From positions 17,670,001-17,734,000 of the forward strand of contig JBITNC010000002.1 of the NCBI GenBank assembly GCA_050084985.1: DNA of 64,000 bases, written 5' to 3'. How positions within the stretch are numbered: position 1 is the stretch's first letter; the number at the start of each line of letters is the position of its first letter. Under the pieces are notes generated by a model that saw only the letters and a program-made list of their open reading frames with translations, searched no databases and was not told the origin of the DNA. Shown here in pieces: positions 41,697-51,610 of this stretch. This DNA comes from Nageia nagi (taxonomy: Eukaryota; Pinophyta). A program made the translations under genes and the position numbers.

Positions 41697-42170
41697 TGAG
41701 AGAATTAGCACTACTCTAATCCTCAAGGTCCAAGACTAGGAAGCTCAATCATACAACATTCACAAAAGATAACACAAGTGTAATGTGGTTCCTCCCTCCT
41801 TGGGAGTACATCCACAACTAGTATCTCAATTCTCAAGTATGCCCCTCTTACAACTATTCTCTTCCTCTCTCTCCTACACAAGCTAGTAGAGTAATCTTAC
41901 TCCAAAACTTAGATATGTTACAAGAGGAGAGGCCCTCTATTTATAGCTTGAGAGCGCCTCCCTAACCTCCCTTTAACCCAAGGGTAAGGTTAGGGTTACA
42001 ATAAATGTGTGACCTAACTTTAACCTACCAACTAACCCCATGGTTAGGTCAAAGTCCACACATAATAAAGAATTCAATTAATCCCTTAAGGTATATACAT
42101 ATCCTTTAAGTGATTAATTGAACTTACAAGGAGTTTAGATATTCACAATATTTCATTACAAATTCTAACA
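41697..42170 (-). repeat. Solo LTR (474 bp), TTTTT target duplication
   Basis: On the minus strand it starts TGTTAGAATTTG and ends CTAATTCTCTCA, with a TATA box (GCTATAAATAG) near 41936-41946. It is flanked by TTTTT at 41692-41696 and 42171-42175. The termini and the phrase GTGGTTCCTCC...GGGAGTACATCCAC relate it to the copia LTRs of this window, but it is a distinct subfamily. No internal sequence, so it arose by LTR-LTR recombination. Confidence 0.85.
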
Positions 42171-43410
42171 TTTTTGAGAGTACTATTGCCCCTATTGTTT
42201 GTTGTTGGAAGCAAATTCTGGGAAATATGCTTCACCTTTTTGTACCCCAAACCAGGTTGAGATTTAAAGGATGAAAACATGTTCAATAAAAATTTATGAA
42301 ACCCAACTAAGTTTCCCTTCCATGTGACATAAGAATTTGGACTATTTTTTGGTACCAAAGGTTGCCTTTGAATGTTGTCATGGTTGAGATTGTCATTATT
42401 GATCTTATCTTGGGTGAATTTTACACCTCCTAAGAAGCCCTTATGAATAATTTCTAATCTAGTCAAGGTTGTTAATGGATGAGTGGCACGGATACCCTTC
42501 AATGTAACCTTAATCCCTTGTTCAAAGAAGCTCATCTCTAACTTCCGGTAGTTGAAAGTGACATCTTTTAATTGGTACAACCATTGGACTCCAAATATAA
42601 TGCGAGGGAATCCATCCATGGGATAAACATAAAAATTAGTTACAATGATGTAGTTTTCAATGGTGAATCTAAGATATTTGACCATCCACTTGCACCTAGT
42701 TTGGTATCCCTAGTGTTGGTGACTCCAAATTCTTGAGTTTCAATTCTTTCTAAGTTTTCTCTAAGGATAAATGCTTCATCAATAAAATTATTGGTGGCTT
42801 TATTGTCTACTAAGGTAATGATAGATTCTCCCATAAGGTGTCCTTCTAGTTTGAGAGTAGGGTATTTGATAGGTTTAATCAAGGGTTTAATAAGTTCTCT
42901 AAGATTCCTTTTGATTCTTTTTAAGGGTAAGTGAGGGGTGTATCTTGTAGCTAATATTTTCCCATATATGTAAGGCCTAGTAGTCATCCTAAGCTTCTTG
43001 AGAATTCTTGGTGGGGTTTCATCATTTCTAAGCAAGGTGTTGAAGTACTTTTTTTTTTAAAGAATTGAAGAATCTGAAGAGGAACTGAAAGTAAATGGAT
43101 TCAAATATGTACCTTCTTCTTAGATTCCCCTTAGCGTTAGAGTCCATCTTTATTCCAATGGCCTCCTTTTAACCTCTTATGGTCCCATGTTTGAGGTTGC
43201 CTCTTTTTGGGTACTCTATGTGCTTTCCTCCAATATCTTAATGGGAAGTATTTTGGTTCTTATCCTCCTTGATTTCTTGAAGCATGATTTCACAGCCTCC
43301 ATGCTTAAAATTGAATTTCAAGGTTGAGTGGTTGGTGGTGCATTCTCGCAAGGGTACCAACCATTGTACCCCTAAGATAACATGAGGTGAATCACCCAAA
43401 GGGAAGATGA
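42171..43410 (-). pseudogene. Gypsy protease remnants, apparently two
   Basis: On the minus strand, sequence near 43405-43250 reads FPLGDSPHVILGVQWLVPL, a protease C-terminal segment. Then 43035-42640 reads another protease N-terminal part (KLEGHLMGESIITLVDNKAT, NNFIDEAF), followed in a shifted frame by YPMDGFPRIIFGVQWLYQL at 42640-42560. Two protease C-termini in series imply juxtaposition of two gypsy fragments or a duplication. In the second one the catalytic triplet DSG/DTG is DNK, which would not be active. Confidence 0.75.
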
Positions 43411-43415
43411 AGAAA

Positions 43416-43528
43416 TCACCACATCAATATGCCTTCAAAACACTATAATATGTAAATATTCTCATGCATAATCAATGATAATATTACAATAGTAACTAGA
43501 GAACATTCATCCATATTTAAGATGCAAT
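43416..43528 (-). repeat. Gypsy LTR, right copy, left piece
   Basis: Homologous to about 39738-39854. Interrupted at 43529 by the copia 2 LTR. The last five bases, GCAAT, are the likely target site. Confidence 0.8.
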
Positions 43529-44016
43529 TGGGAGAGTTGAACTATACACTAAACTCCCAAGATCACATGAAAGCTCATACTAACATTAAGATAACTTAAG
43601 AAGAAAATCTCACAAAATGACACAAGATGTAAGTGGTTCCTCCAACTAGGAGTACATCCACTAACTATATCTCACTTCATTCATAAACATGAATCTCTTA
43701 TAATTCTACTAACTCATCTCCTAAACACTATTCTATATCATAGCTTTACTTCACAAATTGGTGTATGATCCAAAGAGGGATACTTCTATTTATAAGTCAA
43801 AATCCCTCTTTGGATCACCCTTTTACCCAATGTACAAAAGCATGATATGCACATCCTTTTACCCAAGGGGCATGCTCATGACATGGAGTGTAGGACAAGT
43901 TACATTATCATATTCACTTAAATACTTAAAGTATCAAATGATACCCTTAAGTATTAGTGAACTTACATAGAATATTATTACCAAACCTTTACAATAATGC
44001 ATTATACATTCCAACA
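43529..44016 (-). repeat. Copia 2 3' LTR (488 bp)
   Basis: On the minus strand it starts TGTTGGAATGTATAATGC (44016) after the purine tract AAGGTGGAG and ends CAACTCTCCCA (43529). It has a TATA-like TATAAATAG near 43790. It is about 10 bp shorter than its partner and clearly diverged from it, so the insertion is not recent. Confidence 0.93.
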
Positions 44017-44735
44017 CTCCACCTTAATGCAATATTGAGATAGAGTGAATAAGAGAGAAGAACAAGAGAAAGTAAGAGAGTTCTCCTCCAAATAGATACA
44101 ATTAGAGATGAGAACTTTTTACCTATTTATGAAGTAAGCAAGATCTAGTTTAAGACACACTCTTTTGCCAAATACAATCATTAACCATAATCAATTTTGA
44201 TGTACATGAAGTAGTCATCCAATTAAAAGTCATGAAGAGTCTCCAAGAGCCTGCATACCCAAAGTAAGTAACTTGCAATCTCAAAGGAACCTGCAAGTCA
44301 TAAGTAGCTCAAATAAAAAGATTAGTTAGATGTAACATATTCATATCAACAAGGATAGATGAATCACACAAATGCCATCATGAACTGATCAATGGTGCAC
44401 TATAATTCATCATAAAGATGCCAAGCCAAAACTCATAGTCACTTACTATGTATAAAACATGTATTGATTATCATTACAAAATAGAGCATGCACATACAAG
44501 TTTCTCACATATGGATAATTGAATAGTGTCAAAAAACACATAAGAGTTCTTCACATATGGATAACTAAATAGTGCTAAATTGGCCAATCTTTTTACTTTA
44601 AAAATTTGTACAATAAGTTCCTCACACAGAGTGAACTTACCATGAAGGTGTACAACAAAATCAACACTATATAGCACAAAATTCTCTTAAGGGTGAAGTT
44701 GTCATCATAAACATGAATTCAATATAAGAATTCAA
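44017..44735 (-). other. Copia 2 3' UTR and polypurine tract
   Basis: Collinear with 7371-8077 of copia 1. The minus ORF at 44474-44677 has a counterpart at 7425-7625 of copia 1 (both contain MLYSVDFVVHL), which reflects shared non-coding ancestry or a small relic ORF. Confidence 0.75.
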
Positions 44736-46360
44736 ACTTCACTCCCCTTTGAGGGTAACTTTACCAACTCGATAGCATCTTTAAGCTTATAGAACTGAGC
44801 TTCTAAGAGGGGCTTGGTGAATAAATCAATAGAGTTCAAAGTGGATGGACAATACTCCAAGTGTATGATGCCATCAAGAACCTTCTCCATGATAAAATGG
44901 ATATGGATTTCCACATGTTTTATTCTCTGATAGAACACAAGATTCTTAGCTAAAGAAATAGTTAACTAATTATCTAAAAAATCAAAGATGAGCCACCTTG
45001 CTTATACCTAATTTCTTTCAAAATATGCCTTAGCCAAATGGCTTCCTAAGCTACAATAAACATGGCATGGTATTCAATTTCTATCATGGAAAGATAAACA
45101 GTAGGCTACTTCTTGAAAGCCCAAGAGATAGCACTTGAACCAATGCTAATAACATATGCAAAGGTTGATTTCCTATCATCTCTATCTCCCCCATAGTTAG
45201 AATTTGAGAATGCAAAGAGAACAAATGAAGGTAACTTAGAATACTTGAGAGCAAAATCCTTATTCTTTGCAACATATCTCAAGATTTGTTTAACAACATT
45301 AAGATGCTCAACATATGGTTTTTGCATGAATCGAGCCATTAGATTCGCTATAAAGGCAATATCTAGCTTGAAAATAATTAAATACAAAAGATTACCAATT
45401 AATTAGTTGTAAGTGATAACATCAGCCAACTAAGAGTTGGAGCTCAAAGAAATAGTGATTCTAGAAGAAATTGAGATTGTAGCATATCTACACTCCTCCA
45501 TTTCAAACTTCTACAAGATGTCTAATATATACTTAGATTGACTAAGATAAGTATAAACCTTATATTGATACACTTGCATTCCATGATAGTAGTGCAAGAG
45601 ACCAAGATCATTCATTTCAAATATTGCCTTAAGTTTGTATATGCACTCTTGAATAATTTTTTCATTATTTCTAGTTATTAGAAGATCATCCACATAAAGA
45701 AGAATCAAGACCATATCTTTTCTTTGATTGAGCACATGTAGATCACAGTCAGAAAAACACTTGGAGAATCTAATATCTGCAAAGTATCCTGAAATCTTCC
45801 TATACTAGGCTCTATATGCTTACTTAAGTTCATATAATGACTTCTTTAGCTTACACACAAAGGATTCTTTGGCTTCCACAATAAACCTTTCTAGTTTATT
45901 CATGAAGATTTCCACATCTAAGTCACCATTGAGAAATGCACTCTTGATGTCAAGTTGAAAAAATTTCCATCCTTGAGTTGTAGAAAGAGCAAAGATAATT
46001 CTCACAGTAGGAATCTTTACCATGAGAGCAAAGGTTTCTTCATAATTTACATCGTATTTTTGAGCAAAACCTTTGGCTACTAACCTTGCCTTGTATTTCT
46101 CAATATCCCTAATAGAATTATACTTGACCTTGTAGATCCACTTATTGCTAATCACATTCTTCTTATTGGGATAAAGAATAAAGTTTCAAATTTCATTTTT
46201 CATAAGCACCTCATACTCCACTTTCATGGCTTCCATCCAACACTCATGTTTAGAAGCTTCTTTGAAGGTTGAGGGCTCATGCTTGTTATCAATCTTGGTA
46301 AATAAGGATTTATTCAAGGTCATGCTCTTTATTACCCTTTGTGTTAGAGAATTTTACTTC
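44735..46360 (-). pseudogene. Copia 2 RT and RNase H
   Basis: Minus-strand RVT_2 segments: NKWIYKVKYN, VNYEETFALMVK, FFQLDIKSAFLNGDL (46155-45820); then VLILLYVDDLLITRN with catalytic YVDD (45735-45511); then RNase H (LIIFKLDIAFIANLMARF, SNSNYGGDRDDRKST) and the end KHVEIHIHFIMEKV, LFTKPLLEAQF (44938-44735). Broken by stops and frameshifts at 45387-45511, 45735-45820 and elsewhere. Same order and close similarity to copia 1. Confidence 0.9.
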
Positions 46361-47095
46361 TAATGTGACTTGAATATATTAATATCCAACCAGCTAGGTG
46401 TAATAGAAGAGTCCTCTGGATCATCAACATCCTCATTAGAAGTAGATTCTTCAAGAAGTTCATTGAACTTTACATCCCTTAAAATAAACACAGCTTTGTA
46501 GGATAGAGAGTAGAGCCTATAGCCTCTATGCTGACTATCATAGTGCACAAAGATGCATTTTTTAACTCTTTTGTCTAACTTTTTCTTTTTATCAAAAATA
46601 ATGTAGGAGAATGCTTCACAACTAAACATCCTAAGGTGAGAAATGTTAGGTTTTCTTCCTGAACATTTCTCAAAAGTTTTTTTACCTTGAATGGCTTTTG
46701 TGGGACACCTATTCAAGGTGTAAATAATAGTGCTCATAGCTTCACCCCATAATAAAGTAGTAAGATTACCTAGCATGCATTTAGCCATCTCCATAATTAT
46801 CCTATTTTTCCTTTCGATAACACCATTATGCTGAGGAATGTAAATGTTGAGGAATGTAAAGAATCATAAATTACCTTTTAATTTCATACTTAGCATAATA
46901 TTCATTGAACTCACTGCTATTATATTCTTTCCTATTATCTGATATCAACATCTTTATTTTAAGGTTAGTTTGATTCTCAATAAAAGCCTCAAAAACCTTA
47001 AAACTCTTAAAGGTTTGATCCTTGTGCTCAATTAGATACCCAAAGGTCATTTTACTAAAATCATCAATGAAGTTCAAGACATAAGATGCTCCTTC
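46360..47095 (-). pseudogene. Copia 2 integrase, C-terminal two thirds
   Basis: Starts abruptly at about 47095 with GASYVLNFIDDFSKMTFGYL, lacking the HHCC domain and the first catalytic Asp region (VHSDL in copia 1). It continues KIKMLISDNRKEYNSSEF with the second Asp, then MLGNLTTLLWGEAMSTIIYT, HLRMFSCEAFSYI and KCIFVHYDSQHRGY. The region around the catalytic Glu (near 46800-46860) is rearranged, with a repeated GAGGAATGTAAA. Non-functional. Confidence 0.88.
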
Positions 47096-49075
47096 AAGCG
47101 AATTTTCACCATTTGGATCATCAAACTTAAAGGCTCCAGTCCGCTTATCCTCACCTCATGGCTCCCTAAACAAGTCATGTTGCGAAATATACATGTAGAT
47201 GTGTTCATTTTAGGGAGTTACCCATTTCAATGTTTGTGTTTTTATTTGCATAAGTAAATAAATCAAAAAATGAAACATGAAGTAAAAGAGCATAAGTAAA
47301 ACATCATCCATTAAAAAAAAAATTGAAACCTACGTGTCCAATGGGTTTTATTTACCAACCCTTAAAGGACATCATTACATCAATCCTAATTTTGCACAAG
47401 TCCATTCTTGCATAAGGAAGCAGATTGCAACATAACTTAAGATTTTAAGTAATATGCATCCATTATTTGAAAAAAAATTAAAAATGAAAAAAATCTTAAG
47501 CATCTAACTTAAAAATTTAAGTCCTTAAGCATGCATCACCAAAAAATTAAGTTCTAAGCATGTATCATTAACTTAAACATTTAAATACTAAACATGCATA
47601 ATTTAAACATAAGCATGCATTAAATTTTAAGTAGTAAGCATTAACTTAAAATTATGCAAGCAACATGCATTAAACTTTAAGTAAAAAATTCATACAAATT
47701 CCCCTTTTTTAATTAAAATTATACCCTAAAGATAGCATACTTAGCTTAACTTAATACTTTATCATTAAAAATATTTTGCATGCTAAAAAAAAATTCTAAG
47801 TATACATCCATTCTAATTTTAAGTAAATACACTATATTTTCCCTTAATATAATTAAAGAAGTAAGATTCCCCCCTTTTACTTAAAATTGATCTTAAGGCA
47901 ATAGTATGCTTAGTTAATATGAGAAGTGTTAAGTTTATTCTTTAGACATTTTACCTAAAAAACATTTCTCCAAGTAGACAAAATAAATAAATAAATAAGC
48001 CATCATAATCTCTGCACAAAATTAAATGAAGGGAGAAGCCTATACTCCATTTTATGCATTTAATGTGTCAAAGAAAATGTACACTCTACCCAAATGCACT
48101 AAGTTTATCAAATTTAATGCTATTTGAGTTCTTTATTCCATGCATCTATTTAATTAAAGTAAGTCATGATGAGAATTAAAAAATGCTTGCTTGTAAGAAG
48201 GTAAAAAAAATTACTTCATCAAGAAATAAAATAGGTTTGAATGGGCCTCAAGCGAGGGACGAGTGAGTGATGGGCAGCGAAAGAGTGCTCTTGAGGAGCA
48301 ACAGACCTTCCACACAGGTCGAGAAACAATATTTTGCAATTGCTATTTTCAATTTGGCAGCTAGGTTAGATAAAAAAATTGTATGACTTTGTGAAAAAAA
48401 AATGTAAAAGAAACAAAGGGTTTAGATGATATTGAACATGCCTCTCTCCTGTTTTTTTTGCATATAATAAAATAGGTATATATATATATATTTTAAAAAG
48501 TTTTGTTCTTTTTTTTTTTTTAAATCAAACTTTGTAAATAGTAAATAAACTTCATTTTTTTACAACATTTTATTTACAAAGTTATTGAAAAAAAAGTAAT
48601 ATTGACTATACATGAAATAGCAAATATAATATGTTAATTTTAATCTTTTAAAAAATTGCTTGATAATTAACAGAAAAAGGTTAGTAAAATAATGTATAAC
48701 AATTATACATTATTATATTGAGTTGATTTCTTCAAACAAATGTAACTAACAAAAAATATTATTATATACAAATTACATATTTTGCCTAATGTATTATTGC
48801 CCAATCACTAACATAAAAGATAGTTAGTTGAACAAAAAATGAGTAATAATATATTATGTTATTGAGTCAATGTTTGCTAAGAATTGAACTAACATGACCA
48901 TAAAAGAATGTTAGTATCAAAATGAACAAAAAAAGGATAGGGGGTTATAACTATAAATTGTTTTACCTCGAACAATAAGAGTAAACCTTCAAAGATGATG
49001 AATAAGGATGAAGAACCTTAAAAATTGTTGAAGAAGAGCTTCCACACCAAGGATGTGAAGAGGAGCTACTAAGGA
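47096..49075 (-). other. Copia 2 leader
   Basis: About 2 kb, AT-rich, without coding content. The block at 47094-47180 matches the copia 1 leader at 2786-2865, and patches up to about 47940 match 2220-2700. The section 48000-49075 has no counterpart in copia 1, whose 5' end is lost. Confidence 0.75.
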
Positions 49076-49087
49076 GCTCTGATACCA
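49076..49087 (-). promoter_or_regulatory. Copia 2 primer-binding site
   Basis: Minus strand TGGTATCAGAGC, the initiator tRNA-Met complement, two bases inside the 5' LTR end at 49090. Confidence 0.92.
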
Positions 49088-49089
49088 AA

Positions 49090-49587
49090 TGAGAGAGTTG
49101 AGCTATAAACCAAACAACTCTAAACTCCCAAGATCATATGAAAGCTCATACTAACATCAAGATAACTTAAGTATACAATCTTATAAAGTGACATAAGATG
49201 TAAGTGGTTCCTCCAACTAGGAGTACATCCACTAACTAGATCTCATTTCATTCACAAAAATGAATCTCTTACAATTCTTCTAACTCATTTCCTAAACACT
49301 ATCCTATAGCATAACTTTCCTCCACAAATTGGTGTATGATCTAAAGAAGGAGCCTTCTATTAATAGGATAAAATCCCTCTTTGGATCACCCTTTTACCCA
49401 ATGTACAAAAGGATGACATGCACATCCTTTTACCCAAGGGGCATGCTCATGACATGGAGTGCAGGATAAGTTACATTATCATATTCACTTAAATACTTAA
49501 GGTATCAAATGACACACTTAAGTATTACTGAACTTACATAGAAGATTATTACAAAACCTTTACAATAATGCATTATACATTCCAACA
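49090..49587 (-). repeat. Copia 2 5' LTR (498 bp)
   Basis: On the minus strand it starts TGTTGGAATGTATAATGC (49587) and ends ACTCTCTCA (49090) next to the PBS. Same length as the copia 1 LTR (8078-8575). The TATA region near 49369 has decayed to TATTAATAG. Confidence 0.93.
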
Positions 49588-49592
49588 TCACT

Positions 49593-50290
49593 ATGAGAAC
49601 CAATATCATGTATAATTAATAAATAATAAGTATAAGTTTGTAACAAGTTCTAGGGTAAATCCCAAGACTCAAATATGCTCAACCAAGACTCCAAAAGGTT
49701 GGTGCAAGATCCAAGAAGGCTCCCAAGCTTAGAAGAAGTATCGATATGTATCCCAATGGTTGGTGCAAGCTTCCTAGTGGCAAAGATGTATGGTGCAAGT
49801 CTCTACTAGATAGCTTCTTAAGGTTGGCACAAGTTTTACAAGTGAATATGAAAGTAGACATGCCACTTCTAGGCTAGGGAGTAGCCCTAGTACTTAGAAG
49901 GTGGAGCGAGTAGCATCCCTAAAATTCAAATGATCCAAGATCAAATGCAAAATGATCATGCTTCAAGTGGCTATAATCCATGCTTATATAGGTATCCAAA
50001 TTTGCAAATATGTCCCCCAAAATGTAGCCAACTAGGAGGGGAGTAACAATAAAATATTAAATAGCTCCCAACCTTCCTAGCATGGTAGACTCTACGTAGG
50101 GGTGATAGATCATCATAATGGCCTTTTTAATTTGCCCAATTAAATATATATTTTGCCCTTATTAAGCATTTCTTTTAAGGCACAAATATAAATATGATAA
50201 ATACTTAAATTGAAAAATAAAACACTCCTACTATAAACACTAAAAGTCATAATGAATAACCATAAGGGATGGCATCTAGATGTCCCAACA
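49593..50290 (-). repeat. Gypsy LTR, right copy, right piece
   Basis: Continues the LTR broken at 43528: CTATGAGAACCAATATCATG corresponds to the ATGAGAGTTAATATC region at about 39855 of the left copy, and homology runs to GGCATCTAGATGTCCCAA at 50290. The left copy goes on for about 15 more bases (ATTGGGGATATTACA) to the LTR end, which is missing here, so this copy is clipped. Confidence 0.8.
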
Positions 50291-51189
50291 TCAACAATGA
50301 TGTAAACATAATATGGAAATATACAACTAACATTTGAAAAGCCTTTGAACACGTGGTACGATAAGAAATTAACTAAGTATCATGCAACAAGGGTGATGAC
50401 ATCAATAATGACATAAGAATGATGCAAAAAGGCTCTATTAGACATTGCAGGACATGACACAGCACGATAAAGCATGAAAATTCATCTTGTGAGCAAGATA
50501 AGCTCTCAGGAAATCTAAAACTTACTCTATCTTGAAGATAGAGGTTTAGTAATGCTTTGAAGGGCCTGAAAATAGATTCAAACAAGTGCAATAAAGGAAA
50601 CCTAGTTTGGGTATGATTCTAGTAAGGAAAATCACAAAATTGAAAAGCTAAGTTAAAGACTTAAGCAATCAATATTTGTAAGATTCACTACTAACAACAT
50701 AAAACAAGAATCTTACAAATACCTAGAAGCTAAAATTATGGATTAAATGGTCAGAAATACCTCAAACCACTTCAAGATGCCTAAATGAAGATGACAAGTC
50801 ATTCACAGTCACTCAACCACACAAAGAGAAAGAAATACACAAAGTTGCAAAGCAAACAAATTATTTTCTATTATGAGTGTTAAAATTGGCAACATATAGT
50901 ACAATAATCTTTTTTATATATTTTTTACAAATGAAAAATAAAGACCTATTTATTGAAATGAAGAAATGGAGCATAAAAGCCTTAAAGAAATATGATGCAT
51001 ATACAAAAATCTATCAACAAATTAGAGAATATGGGTGATCATGCCTTACATAAAAAGATCAATTTGTGAAAATTAAATCTTAACTAAACATCTACAAATG
51101 AGTTTAATATCAGTAGGTGAACAGGGAACGGAGTAGAAGGGCATAAAGTGACTAGGATCCATTGACATGGGGTTGTTCATGTTAAAATG
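50291..51189. other. Unassigned stretch left of the copia 3 fragment
   Basis: AT-rich without coding content. It holds a perfect 14-bp inverted repeat at 50673-50686 and 50708-50721 around a 21-base loop. It may include the 3' LTR of the copia fragment to its right, but no TG/CA ends could be fixed. Confidence 0.5.
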
Positions 51190-51610
51190 AAGTCAACCTA
51201 GGAATATTCCTTCATTCTCCTCCTTAATGTGAATGGGTTGAATTCCAATTCGATTTTTGAGACTAAGGAATTGATCCTTCAATAATGCTTTGGTGAAGAT
51301 GTTCGCGAGTTGATTGTCCATGGGATAAAACTTGAATGCAAGAAAGCCATCATTCACCAAATTTCGCATAAAATGGTGTTGGATATCTATATGCTTGCTC
51401 TTGCTTTGAAACATTGAATTCTTAGTCATGGAAATGGTATTGGTGTTATCATAGTGGATGGGAATAAGTTACTGAAGTTCCATACCTAAATCCTTGAATA
51501 ATTGAGCCATCCAAATGGATTGGGTGCAAGCAAAGGAGGCAACCATATTTTCATTCTTCTACAATGGAAAGAGTAATTGTTTGTTGCATTTACATAGTAG
51601 TTGAATAATA
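51190..51610 (-). pseudogene. Copia 3: RNase H fragment
   Basis: Minus strand. QQTITLSIVEE (51600-51560) and an IWMAQLFKDLGMELQ segment lead to the C-terminus SMTKNSMFQSKSKHIDIQHH, LANIFTKALLKDQF (51429-51193). This is Ty1/copia RNase H (cf. KHVEIYIHF and LFTKPLPEAQF of copia 1), but of another family. Nothing upstream of RNase H remains. Confidence 0.85.

Larger units (their letters stand above)
40575..43410 (-). mobile_element. Degenerate gypsy interior
   Basis: Minus-strand sequence between two related LTRs. The end of pol is visible at 40575-40766 (KQEDKHRFNM, LLDEKQFEEG then stop). The segment 40770-41690 has no clear RT, a solo LTR sits at 41697-42170, and protease remnants fill 42171-43410. 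It is heavily rearranged. Confidence 0.65.
43529..49587 (-). mobile_element. Copia element 2: two-LTR copia, internally deleted, inserted in a gypsy LTR
   Basis: Minus-strand member of the same family as copia 1. The 5' LTR is 49587-49090, PBS 49087-49076, leader to about 47100, pol 47095-44735, 3' UTR, polypurine tract 44027-44017 and 3' LTR 44016-43529. The leader joins directly to the integrase core at about 47095, so gag, protease and the integrase HHCC domain are missing compared with copia 1. The flanks GCAAT and TCACT are a degraded target duplication. The homologous uninterrupted gypsy LTR (39850-39860, GCAATATGAGAG) serves as an empty-site reference. Confidence 0.92.
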
